Below, piece after piece: positions 17,637 to 25,481 of a stretch of 64,000 nt of DNA (its first letter is position 1; every line of letters starts with the position of its first letter). This stretch comes from Terrisporobacter mayombei (GTDB taxonomy: Bacteria; Bacillota; Clostridia; Peptostreptococcales; Peptostreptococcaceae): the NCBI RefSeq assembly GCF_020748465.1, contig NZ_JAHZMP010000001.1, positions 1,240,001 through 1,304,000 of the forward strand, read 5' to 3'. The notes under the pieces are model-generated. The model saw only the letters and a list, made by a program, of their open reading frames with translations. It was not told the origin of the DNA and ran no database searches. Position numbers and translations under genes: made by a program.

Positions 17637-18836
17637 TTATAACAGTTGATCTAGACCTTGTTTTAAATCATCTATAATGTCCTTTACATCTTCCAATCCA
17701 ACAGAAATTCTAACTAAGCCGTCACTTATTCCTGCTGCTTCTCTTTCTTCCTTAGAATATGGCGAATGTGTCATAGAGGCTGCATGTTCCACTAGAGTTT
17801 CTGCATCTCCCAAACTTACTGCCAATATGCAAAGATGAAGACTGTTCATTAATTTCTTACCAGCTTCTACTCCACCTTTTACTTCAAATGCCATTATTCC
17901 TCCAAACTGACTCATTTGCTTTTTAGCTAACTCATGACCTTCAAAACTTTCAAGTCCTGGATAGTAAACTTTCTCTACTACAGGGTGTGATTCTAAGAAT
18001 TTTGCAACTTCCATAGCATTGGAACAATGTCTATCCATTCTTAGTTGAAGTGTTTTCATTCCTCTTATCATTAAAAATGCATCATTAGGACTTAATACAC
18101 TTCCCGTCATATCTTTTATACCAAACATTTTAACTTGAGTTATATAGTCTTCTCTACCAACAACTATTCCTGCTATAACATCACCATGCCCATTTATATA
18201 TTTTGTTGCAGAGTGAACCACTATGTCTGCTCCAAGTTCAAGTGGTCTTTGTAAATAAGGTGAGCAGAAAGTGTTGTCTACCATAACTTGACATCCTTCT
18301 ACTTCATGAGCAATCTTACTTACTGCCTCTATATCTGTAATTAACATAGTTGGATTTGCTGGAGTTTCTAAATAAACTACCTTTGTATTTTCTTTCATTG
18401 CTTTTCTAACATCTTCTGGATCTGTAACATCAACAAAATCAACTTCCACACCATATCTTGTTAACCCATGATTAAGTAGTGCAAAAGTACATCCATATAA
18501 AGTGTTTGATGCCACCACATGATCCCCTGCTTTTAAAAGCGTCCATAGAGCTGAAGATATTGCTCCCATTCCTGAAGACATGGCAGCTGCTGCTTCTCCG
18601 CCTTCTAACATGGCTATTTTATCTTCTAATACTTTTGTTGTTGGATTTCCAAGTCGTGAATAAATATATCCACCTTCTTCTCCTGCGAATCTTCTCCCAC
18701 CTTGCTCGGCAGAGTCAAAATAGAATGTTGATGTTTGATAGATTGGAGTTGCCAATGTTCCTGGTGTGTTTTCTGTAGTTCCTGCGTGAATTGCCTTAGT
18801 TGCAAAGCCCATTTTTTTTAATGAATCATTGTTCAT
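17637..18836 (-). CDS. megL: methionine gamma-lyase (PLP-dependent)
   Basis: A 399-residue PLP enzyme of the Cys/Met metabolism family. It should split L-methionine into methanethiol, ammonia and 2-oxobutyrate. The PLP lysine is Lys212 in SATKYINGHGD. Tyr114 and, importantly, Cys116 in LYGCTF are present; Cys116 marks true methionine gamma-lyases rather than cystathionine lyases. The length equals the known enzymes (about 398). It stands alone between terminators, and I see no SAM riboswitch upstream. Broad activity on homocysteine or cysteine is possible. Confidence 0.9.
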   Translation of the reverse strand: MNNDSLKKMGFATKAIHAGTTENTPGTLATPIYQTSTFYFDSAEQGGRRFAGEEGGYIYSRLGNPTTKVLEDKIAMLEGGEAAAAMSSGMGAISSALWTLLKAGDHVVASNTLYGCTFALLNHGLTRYGVEVDFVDVTDPEDVRKAMKENTKVVYLETPANPTMLITDIEAVSKIAHEVEGCQVMVDNTFCSPYLQRPLELGADIVVHSATKYINGHGDVIAGIVVGREDYITQVKMFGIKDMTGSVLSPNDAFLMIRGMKTLQLRMDRHCSNAMEVAKFLESHPVVEKVYYPGLESFEGHELAKKQMSQFGGIMAFEVKGGVEAGKKLMNSLHLCILAVSLGDAETLVEHAASMTHSPYSKEEREAAGISDGLVRISVGLEDVKDIIDDLKQGLDQLL

Positions 18837-18993
18837 AACGAAGTACCCCCTAATTTAATCAATAAAAATTTATTATGATAAGATTAATTATTATGTACTT
18901 ATCTTAATTATATTTCTTTATACATTTTCATACAACTGAATCTTAATAATTTTGCTATTTTATTCACATATATTAATGCTCTTTTTATACAAT

Positions 18994-19039
18994 CACAAAA
19001 AAATTAGCGTTAACTTATAAAATATAAGTTAACGCTAAT
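18994..19039 (-). terminator. intrinsic terminator of the small Cys-tailed protein gene
   Basis: A perfect 17-bp stem (19003-19019 with 19023-19039) with a 3-base loop and a T run on the minus strand. It ends the small membrane protein unit. Confidence 0.88.
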
Positions 19040-19078
19040 CCTTGTTTATTTATCTCTTAAGTTTAATTGTGAATTAAA

Positions 19079-19273
19079 TTAGCATTCATCGTCTAAAAAT
19101 CCGCCACAACTTACTGCTATTAGTAGTAATATTAAAAATGGTATCCAAGCACATATATCTATGTCTACCCAACTTTCACCAAATGCTAAGAATAAGAAGA
19201 ATAGTACTATTATCCACCATCCTCCAAACATTCCTTCTTCGCAACCACAGCCACCAAATAGTCTGTCTAACAT
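19079..19273 (-). CDS. small two-helix membrane protein with Cys/Asp tail, copy 1
   Basis: A 64-residue protein I cannot assign to a named family. N-terminal LDRLFGGCGCEE is followed by a helix (GGWWIIVLFFLFLAFGESW), an acidic bend (VDIDIC), a second helix (AWIPFLILLLIAV) and a tail SCGGFLDDEC. GGGGGAC precedes the ATG. It is nearly identical over about 100 bases to the next gene upstream, so a recent tandem duplication is clear. Four more relatives lie in this window. Function unknown; cysteines at both ends could bind metal or crosslink. Confidence 0.75.
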   Translation of the reverse strand: MLDRLFGGCGCEEGMFGGWWIIVLFFLFLAFGESWVDIDICAWIPFLILLLIAVSCGGFLDDEC

Positions 19274-19325
19274 TATTTTGTCCCCCTACTTATTATGATT
19301 AGTCGTATATCAATTCTTGATTAGT

Positions 19326-19502
19326 CTAGAAGCAGTCACCACAGCTACAAAGTATTAATAGTATAATTAAGAATGGGATCCAAGCCATTATATCTATGTC
19401 TACCCAGCTTTCACCAAATGCTAAGAATAAGAAGAATAATACTATTATCCACCAAGCTCCTGCTCCAAAGAATCCTTCGCCTCCAAATAATCTGTCTAAC
19501 AT
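19326..19502 (-). CDS. small two-helix membrane protein with Cys tail, copy 2 (58 aa)
   Basis: A 58-residue reading frame, short enough to be missed by length filters. It starts MLDRLFGGEGFFGAG, then has the WWIIVLFFLFLAFGESW helix, VDIDIMAWIPF, a second helix and the tail CSCGDCF. GGAGG lies at normal distance before the ATG at 19502. DNA identity with copy 1 through both helices is very high, while the tails differ, which argues that both copies are translated and the tails are under different selection. Function unknown. Confidence 0.72.
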   Translation of the reverse strand: MLDRLFGGEGFFGAGAWWIIVLFFLFLAFGESWVDIDIMAWIPFLIILLILCSCGDCF

Positions 19503-19647
19503 TGTTGTATACCTCCTGTTGATATATATATTTTTATTATATTTATCGAGCTATCGCTCTTAACATATAATATGCAAATTTAATTATTTGTGATAATATT
19601 TTTTATCTTTGACTTAGTAAAAATTTTTATCTTTTTATTAACACTTT

Positions 19648-19710
19648 TAGTTTATGATGAACTACTGGAAAAGATCTTTTTATATCTCTGCAGTAGTCCA
19701 CCTTAAACTA
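19648..19710. other. nested hairpin without T run
   Basis: Three stems nest in register: TAGTTTA/TAAACTA (19648-19654 with 19704-19710), ACTACTG/CAGTAGT (19661-19667 with 19691-19697) and an inner AGAT/ATCT, with a symmetric 6 by 6 internal loop. It lies in the 227-base gap between copies 2 and 3 of the small membrane proteins, within the 3' untranslated region of copy 3. It lacks a T run, so it is not a standard terminator. Confidence 0.45.
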
Positions 19711-19731
19711 GGTATTACCTCTGCCCTTTAA

Positions 19732-19959
19732 TTAACAGCTACAGTTACAGTCATAGTCCATATTATTTTCAATACAGCCACAATCATCACCAATACTGCA
19801 AGAGCAAACAATTAGTAGTAAAATTAAAAATGGGATCCAGTCTGTAATGCAAATCTCAGCCCAGCATTCTTGAAAAGCTAAAAATAAAAAGAATAGGATT
19901 ATGATCCACCAGCCTGTTCCTCCCAAACCATCAAACATTCTAGTCAAACTACTATTCAT
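19732..19959 (-). CDS. small two-helix membrane protein with long Cys-rich tail, copy 3
   Basis: A protein of about 75 residues of the same family: SLTRMFDGLGG, helix WWIIILFFLFLAFQECW, bend, helix WIPFLILLLIVC, then a longer tail with many Cys and Asp residues ending CNCSC. The ATG at 19959 follows GGGAGG; the upstream ATG at 19980 overlaps that site. The tail has about nine cysteines in 30 residues, suggestive of metal binding or disulfide crosslinking. Function unknown. Confidence 0.72.
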   Translation of the reverse strand: MNSSLTRMFDGLGGTGWWIIILFFLFLAFQECWAEICITDWIPFLILLLIVCSCSIGDDCGCIENNMDYDCNCSC

Positions 19960-20193
19960 GTAATTACCTCCCTTTAACATAAAAGAGATTACCTAGCTTA
20001 TGTAAGTACTTCAGTTGATAGTTGGCAAAACTCTTCTATTCTATAATATGATTGAAAAATAAAAGTGTTCCCTATAATCTTAAAAAGTTAAAATTCTCTT
20101 TAAATTTTCATATGAAACAGTCTTTATATATGATAAAATACTTAAAACAAACTTTTACTTGGAGGGATTAAAATACTCACATTAGATAAATTC

Positions 20194-20583
20194 ATGAGAA
20201 TATTTTTAAAAGAATATTTAATTAAATACAAGGAAATTACTGATGAAATTACAATAGATACAAGAACTGAAGATCAATATAATTCTGATAAAAAATTGCA
20301 ATATAACATCCCTATTATTAATAGAATCCAATATGATTTTATTCACAAATATTTAATTATTGCAGAAATAGTTATAATATATGGACTACTAAAAAATCTA
20401 AAAAAAATAAAATCAGATTTGTTGAGAATATCTAATAACAAAAAATCAAAAATTGTTATTGCCTGTTCGAAAGGAAGACTTAGAAGTCCTACACTATGGG
20501 TATATGCAAAATATCTTGGTATAAATGCAAAAGTTCTAGATGGTGGTGTAGCGTCTATTGAATCAAGTGAAATTATTATGTAA
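20194..20583 (+). CDS. rhodanese-like protein, related to the MnmH (SelU) rhodanese domain
   Basis: A 129-residue single-domain protein. Near the N-terminus IDTRTEDQY matches the start of rhodanese domains, and IACSKGRLRSPTLWV carries the catalytic loop with Cys, close in form to the CWRGGMRS loop of tRNA 2-selenouridine synthase MnmH; LDGG follows as in that family. The P-loop domain of MnmH is absent. The ATG at 20194 has no ribosome site, but GGAGGG at 20161-20166 is well placed for an in-frame ATA at 20173, which would add seven residues. A sulfur-transfer role is likely; the substrate is unknown. Confidence 0.65.
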   Translation: MRIFLKEYLIKYKEITDEITIDTRTEDQYNSDKKLQYNIPIINRIQYDFIHKYLIIAEIVIIYGLLKNLKKIKSDLLRISNNKKSKIVIACSKGRLRSPTLWVYAKYLGINAKVLDGGVASIESSEIIM

Positions 20584-20588
20584 AAATC

Positions 20589-20635
20589 AAAGCTATGAAT
20601 TGGAGATATAAATCTCTTCTTCATAGCTTTTTACT
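20589..20635. terminator. terminator between converging genes
   Basis: An 11-bp stem (20589-20599 with 20620-20630) followed by TTTTT on the plus strand. It ends the rhodanese-like gene and may also serve the minus-strand small membrane protein. Confidence 0.75.
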
Positions 20636-20638
20636 TTA

Positions 20639-20851
20639 TTAGCAACAGCAGTCATCCTCTTGTAGGAAGAATAATAACATTACGATTAATATTATCCATA
20701 TTATTGCTGAGTCTTCACAGAATATGAACTCTAGTAAATCGTCTCCCACCATAAATATTAAAAATATAACTATTATTGGTAGTAACCATCCTCCAAAACA
20801 CCCACAATCAAAACCGCCAAAGAATCTAGAAAGGTTAGTATTTTCTGACAT
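20639..20851 (-). CDS. small two-helix membrane protein with CCC tail, copy 4
   Basis: A 70-residue member of the Cys-tailed family: NLSRFFGGFDCGCFGG, helix WLLPIIVIFLIFMV, acidic GDDLLEF, a short FCEDSA bend, helix IIWIILIVMLLFF and tail QEDDCCC. AGGAGA precedes the ATG. Compared with copies 1-3 the helices differ, but the N-terminal R-F-F-G-G box and the acidic-then-Cys tail are kept. It is closer to copy 5 at 25.5 kb. Function unknown. Confidence 0.72.
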   Translation of the reverse strand: MSENTNLSRFFGGFDCGCFGGWLLPIIVIFLIFMVGDDLLEFIFCEDSAIIWIILIVMLLFFLQEDDCCC

Positions 20852-21043
20852 AATATCTTCTCCTTTTTGATATTTAATAAGCTTATTGCTTATTTACTTT
20901 AAAATATGATTTTATTGGCTATTTTGTTACAATTTTTCGCCAAAATATTAATTTTACAAAATTAATGTATTTCTATTTTAAAAAAATTTCTATCTATTTG
21001 ATTTTTATAATTTAAATACCAACATGTCATTTTCCCAATACTG

Positions 21044-21079
21044 AAAAATCCCCTGAGATAAATTAATCTCAAGGGATTT
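21044..21079 (-). terminator. terminator of the O-acylation-like operon
   Basis: A 14-bp stem with one mismatch (21046-21059 with 21066-21079) and a T run on the minus strand, just past the DHHW gene. Confidence 0.82.
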
Positions 21080-21082
21080 ATA

Positions 21083-22240
21083 TTATTCGTTATTTAATAC
21101 TGGTGATAGTGATGTATCATTAAAAAATGTATTAGCATTGTATAAATACAATACTTCATTTACATTTTCTTGTTGCATCAAGTTATCTATATCTTCGTAG
21201 TAGTATCTTGGGTCAACTACGATTATCTTACTAAAGTCTTTAACTAAAAATGGTATAAAGCTATTAGCATAAGAATCTTTAAATATTAGTAAAGTCTTAT
21301 TATTGTTAGTATCTGTTTTTATTTTTACTAAAGGATGATTTCCTTTAAGGAAAACTTCATAATCATCTTTTTTATCCAATGCTTCACTACTGTAAAGTGT
21401 GGCTGTTCTTTCTTGTTCTTCTGCATAATTTACTATCACATGCTGTGAATCTTCTTTTGCAGGTAAATAAATATTTACCTTATCCCCTTCTTTCACATCA
21501 TATCCACTTTTTGATGATAATGCTCCAAAGAAGTCGTTAGAAACCATTTGTTGTGTGTAGTAATCATCTAGCGTTTCTTCAAGTTGCATAGATTTTGCTA
21601 ATTCTTTATATGAATAAAATGCCCCTAAAGATGTCCAGTGATGATCTGTTTTATAGTAAATATATTCATTTCTATGATCATACATAGCTTTATAGTTGTC
21701 TACAAATGACATACTTGGTGGTAGTTTATCTTTGTAGGATTGTAAATAAGCTTCTTGGTCCATAACTGGTGCATCCATAGGAAGCTTGTCTTTTAAAATA
21801 TTTACTGCCGTTGGAGATATTAACATGTATTGTTTCACGTTTTTATATCTAGTAGAGAAATTATTTATAGCTTGCAGATTTTCTTTCACTGCTTCCTCAT
21901 TAGGTTTATTAAAATTTTCTATTAAATATCCGTCTTCTCCTAAGAAAACTCCATTAGATTCTTTTTTACCTAATAATTTATCAATGTTTATCTTAACATT
22001 TGTAAAGAAATCTCTTCCTATAAATTGATCCACCACATAATCTTCAAACTTAGAAGTAAATCTTCCTTCTAATAATTTATCAACTGAAAACTTTGGCTTT
22101 CCTGCCAACATTCTATTTTCTGTTTCTGAAAAAGTCTTATCCTTTGTTATTATATTAGCTCCAACAAATAATACTAAAAAAAGTATAAATAATAATGCTG
22201 AAGTTTTATAATATTGTCTTTGTTTATTTTTTTTGTTCAT
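21083..22240 (-). CDS. DHHW-family protein (MBOAT partner, AlgX/DltD-like role)
   Basis: A 385-residue protein with one N-terminal membrane anchor (about residues 13-30) and an extracellular domain. The name-giving motif is seen as TDHHWTSLGAFYSY, and LIFKDSYANSFIPF near the C-terminus resembles the GDS-type serine block of this SGNH-like family. Such proteins pair with MBOAT acyltransferases to put acyl groups on surface polymers. GGAAAGGA precedes the ATG and the MBOAT gene ends 18 bases upstream. The polymer modified is unknown. Confidence 0.88.
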   Translation of the reverse strand: MNKKNKQRQYYKTSALLFILFLVLFVGANIITKDKTFSETENRMLAGKPKFSVDKLLEGRFTSKFEDYVVDQFIGRDFFTNVKINIDKLLGKKESNGVFLGEDGYLIENFNKPNEEAVKENLQAINNFSTRYKNVKQYMLISPTAVNILKDKLPMDAPVMDQEAYLQSYKDKLPPSMSFVDNYKAMYDHRNEYIYYKTDHHWTSLGAFYSYKELAKSMQLEETLDDYYTQQMVSNDFFGALSSKSGYDVKEGDKVNIYLPAKEDSQHVIVNYAEEQERTATLYSSEALDKKDDYEVFLKGNHPLVKIKTDTNNNKTLLIFKDSYANSFIPFLVKDFSKIIVVDPRYYYEDIDNLMQQENVNEVLYLYNANTFFNDTSLSPVLNNE

Positions 22241-22258
22241 ATTTAATTACGTCCTTTC

Positions 22259-23665
22259 CTAGAATCTAAAGTATAGGAACGGATTATAAGTTTCATTTAC
22301 TAAATAAGCCGTAGCTAAAAATAAAATTACCATATATGCTATTAAAGACGTATTCATATATCCTGACTTTGATTTTACAACTGTTCTGTCTAAAATATTT
22401 TTTATAATAGGCGTAGAGCATATTGCTAAAATCACAAACATTATTGCGTTTGTGTATAAATAGTAAATTCCTGCACTATCCATAAGCACATGATTTCCAG
22501 ATCCAAACATTGCTTTTAAATATTCCATAGCATAAGATAAGTTTGGACTTGCAAAGAATACCCATCCTACCATAACTAATAACATGGTATAAATATGTTT
22601 TATAAATGCTGGTACTCCTTTTAATATATTTGCAAATACCATTTTTTCTAATAAAAGAATTACACCGTAATATAATCCCCATACTATAAAGTTCCAACTT
22701 GCTCCATGCCAAAGTCCTGTTAAAAACCATACGGCAAATATATTTCTTATTTGTTTTCCAAGGCTAACTCTATTTCCTCCTAAAGGTATATAAATATACT
22801 CTCTAAACCAAGAACCTAAAGATATATGCCATCTTCTCCAAAATTCTGTTACACTTGTTGAAATATATGGGAAGTTAAAGTTTTCTATAAAGTCAAACCC
22901 GAACATATTGCCTAAACCTATAGCCATATCTGAATAACCACTAAAGTCAAAGTATATTTGGAAAGTATAGGCTATTATTCCTATCCAAGCTGTTAATACT
23001 GACATACTGCCAAGATCCATGGCACTTATTGTTGTCCATATGATTCCTATGTTATTGGCAAGTAGTACTTTCTTTCCTAAACCTTGGATAAAACGTTCCA
23101 CACCTTGTCCAAACTTTTCGAGAGATTCTTCTCTATCATTTAATTGTTCTTCTATAGTTTCATACTGAACTATAGGTCCTGCCACTAGTTGTGGGAACAT
23201 AGTAACATAAGCGCCAAAAGAAATAAGACTTCTTTGCACATTAACTTTTCCTAAGTACACATCTACAATATAAGATAATACTTGGAATGTGTAGAATGAT
23301 ATTCCCACTGGTAAAGCCAATTCATTAAAAGGAATATTAATTGAAAAAATACTATTAATATTTCCTATTATAAATCCTACATATTTAAAGAATACTAAAA
23401 TCCCTACATTCACTATAAGTGTAAATATAAAAAATTGCTTTGCTTTCTTTCTATTTCTTTTATACTTATTTATTTTCAGTGCCATAATGTAGTCAAATAT
23501 AATTGTTCCTATCATAAGGAATATGTATACAGGTTCTCCCCATGCATAAAATACTAAACTTGTTAGTAATAATACTGCATTTTTTAATTTCCTTGGTGAA
23601 ATATAATAAATTAAAAGTGAAATTGGTAAAAACGTAAATAAAAAAACTATACTACTGAATACTAT
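22259..23665 (-). CDS. MBOAT-family O-acyltransferase (AlgI/DltB-like), probable AUA start
   Basis: A polytopic membrane acyltransferase. FWRRWHISLGSWFREYIYIP and the catalytic His in GLWHGASWN are intact. The first ATG (23515) would give 418 residues and cut off the conserved N-terminus. Reading upstream in frame gives VFSSIVFLFTFLPISLL and later FYAWGEP, exactly the expected beginning of AlgI-type proteins, with no stop. The only start-like codon there is ATA at 23663-23665, 8 bases after GGAGG. The full form is therefore about 468 residues. It should move acyl groups across the membrane for the DHHW and SGNH partners. Confidence 0.87.
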   Translation of the reverse strand: MVFSSIVFLFTFLPISLLIYYISPRKLKNAVLLLTSLVFYAWGEPVYIFLMIGTIIFDYIMALKINKYKRNRKKAKQFFIFTLIVNVGILVFFKYVGFIIGNINSIFSINIPFNELALPVGISFYTFQVLSYIVDVYLGKVNVQRSLISFGAYVTMFPQLVAGPIVQYETIEEQLNDREESLEKFGQGVERFIQGLGKKVLLANNIGIIWTTISAMDLGSMSVLTAWIGIIAYTFQIYFDFSGYSDMAIGLGNMFGFDFIENFNFPYISTSVTEFWRRWHISLGSWFREYIYIPLGGNRVSLGKQIRNIFAVWFLTGLWHGASWNFIVWGLYYGVILLLEKMVFANILKGVPAFIKHIYTMLLVMVGWVFFASPNLSYAMEYLKAMFGSGNHVLMDSAGIYYLYTNAIMFVILAICSTPIIKNILDRTVVKSKSGYMNTSLIAYMVILFLATAYLVNETYNPFLYFRF

Positions 23666-23687
23666 TTTAATCGCCTCCTCTGAAATG

Positions 23688-24161
23688 CTACTGCTTAATA
23701 CTATCTAAAAATGCTTCTTCTATTTGCTGGGCATTTTCAGAGATAGCAAAAAACACAAAATTTCCCTCTGATTTTAATTCATAATTATCAACTAAAGCAC
23801 ATTGCTCTGGACCATATCCCGAAAAACTTTGTAGCTGATAGTTAACTCTTGAATCAATACTATCTTCTAAGGATTCAATTTGAAATTTATCTTTTACCTT
23901 CACTATTAATACTTCACTTACATCCATTGTCGACTCTGGTGTATATAAAATTACACCATCGTAATCATTGGCATTTAATTTATAAAAACGTTTAAGAGAT
24001 TTACTGTCTCCTTTTTTCATTTTGTCAAACTTTACTTCCTGTTTCATCTCAGTTTCTATTTGGTCCACACTTTTCTCTTTATTAACTCCACAACCAGCTG
24101 TAATTACAGTAGTTATTAAAAGTGTAGTCATTAGCAACTTCTTTTTTAAATTGATTTTCAT
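23688..24161 (-). CDS. DUF4358 lipoprotein
   Basis: A 157-residue lipoprotein with signal peptide and lipobox VITAGC (Cys at about residue 24). The mature part has the DUF4358 pattern, including DYDGVILYTPESTMDVSEVL and an aromatic SGYGPEQ segment. AAGGAGAC precedes the ATG. Genes of this family commonly accompany MBOAT-DHHW or SGNH modules in clostridia. Function is unknown; it is likely an accessory of the surface acylation complex. Confidence 0.82.
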   Translation of the reverse strand: MKINLKKKLLMTTLLITTVITAGCGVNKEKSVDQIETEMKQEVKFDKMKKGDSKSLKRFYKLNANDYDGVILYTPESTMDVSEVLIVKVKDKFQIESLEDSIDSRVNYQLQSFSGYGPEQCALVDNYELKSEGNFVFFAISENAQQIEEAFLDSIKQ

Positions 24162-24175
24162 CTCTGTCTCCTTCC

Positions 24176-24949
24176 TTACAAGTTAGCCTTTTGCACTAAC
24201 AACTCAACCCATCTTTTATTAAATCCAGGTTTGAAATGTATTCCATCGCTCTCATATGAGCTTTCATCCACTATTGATGAGGTATCTATATAAGTAACAC
24301 CTAATTCATTACACATATTTACGATAGCTGCATTAAACAATGGTACATTTTTTAAGGCTGGAGATTTACTTACTGCTTTATTATTAACTGGAAATATTGA
24401 GTTTACATAAATTTTTGTATTTGGTAATTTACTTTGAATATCTTTTATTACTTTTTCATATTCCTTTATAAAATCTGAAATATTGCCATATACTTGCACA
24501 TCATTTAATCCATAAGTTAAGAAAGTATTTGTTGGAGCCAAATTAATAGCTTTATTTATATCTCCTTCTTTTTGTGCACTTATAAGGTTCCTTCCTTTAT
24601 AGGCAACTACTGGTGAACTATCTAAAATTCCATAAGACACTATGGATTCTGCTCTAGAATCTCCCAATATAACAGAGCTTGAGAATTTATCTATAAGATT
24701 AATTTTTTCATTATTATTTTCTTGATTTATGTTAACTCCTTGCAAACTAGATTGCACAAGGTTAATTTTTTCTTCTGATTGTGATACATCTTTTTTTTCT
24801 AATTCTTTTATTTTTTCAATTCCTTTGGTAACTTGTGCCTCTTCTATTTTTTTTTGGTTATTAAGAGCGTTAATACTGTCACTAAAATTCATCAGGCCTA
24901 CTACGGCTGCTAGTGATATTGCTGAAATCGCCCATACTCTCTTTTTAAT
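24176..24949 (-). CDS. membrane-anchored SGNH/GDSL hydrolase, probable AUU start
   Basis: An SGNH-fold esterase or acyltransferase: block I ILGDSRAES, a GLND block and the catalytic Asp-His in SDGIHFKPG. The first ATG (24892) has no ribosome site and begins just inside a hydrophobic run. Extending upstream in frame adds KKRVWAISAISLAAVVGL, a typical signal anchor, starting at ATT (24947-24949) 7 bases after GGGGG. No ATG, GTG or TTG is available in the extension. It is the first gene of the four-gene surface-acylation operon. Confidence 0.8.
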   Translation of the reverse strand: MKKRVWAISAISLAAVVGLMNFSDSINALNNQKKIEEAQVTKGIEKIKELEKKDVSQSEEKINLVQSSLQGVNINQENNNEKINLIDKFSSSVILGDSRAESIVSYGILDSSPVVAYKGRNLISAQKEGDINKAINLAPTNTFLTYGLNDVQVYGNISDFIKEYEKVIKDIQSKLPNTKIYVNSIFPVNNKAVSKSPALKNVPLFNAAIVNMCNELGVTYIDTSSIVDESSYESDGIHFKPGFNKRWVELLVQKANL

Positions 24950-25412
24950 GATAATTCCCCCTTGCTGTTAACTTAGTTTTCTTACAAATATTATTATAAC
25001 ATTATAATATTACATAAAAAACAATTATTAATAGGTAAAATTTACAAAATAATGCTTTTTTCGACAGGAACAAAATATGTAATCTAAATTCATAATATTT
25101 TTCTGGAGGTGTATTAATATCAAGTGTTATCTATTAAATGTTCAATACAAGACTATTTATAATCAAAACTAATGTTATTCTTTTTTTATAAGTCATATCT
25201 CTTATATTTAATAATACTAAATATATTTTTATTATAATTAGTGTTTTCATATATAACTTTATTGCCACATTAAGTATAAAACAAAGTATCTACCTCATTC
25301 AATATACTTTTTGTTACAACTTTGATATCTAAAATTTCAATTTTTTTAAAACTTTTTTTAATATATATTACATGAATTATCCACAAGTAAAATAACTCAC
25401 AATTTCCTTATA
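24950..25412. other. gene-free stretch upstream of the SGNH operon
   Basis: About 460 AT-rich bases without a supported gene. It must contain the promoter of the SGNH-DUF4358-MBOAT-DHHW operon. On the plus strand an isolated GGAGGTG at 25105-25111 is followed only by a reading frame of 17 codons that would need an ATC start. No riboswitch signature was recognised. Confidence 0.45.
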
Positions 25413-25468
25413 AATAAAAAATAACCCATTTTAGATACAAATTAAATTCATATCTAAAATAGGTTATT
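25413..25468 (-). terminator. intrinsic terminator after small membrane protein copy 5
   Basis: A long stem of about 18 bp (25420-25437 with 25451-25468) with one G-U pair and a T-rich tail on the minus strand. Confidence 0.85.
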
Positions 25469-25481
25469 AATTTTCTTTTAA

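Noticed and set aside
18837-18992. possible SAM riboswitch before methionine gamma-lyase
   Set aside because: The gap is only about 150 bases and none of the S-box conserved blocks are present.
24729-24971. 80-residue plus-strand frame near the SGNH gene
   Set aside because: It is antisense to the SGNH coding region, including its signal anchor, with no ribosome site.
25101-25160. GGAGGTG followed by a 17-codon frame with a possible ATC start
   Set aside because: A good Shine-Dalgarno match but no canonical start, no homology and too short; recorded only as an orphan site.
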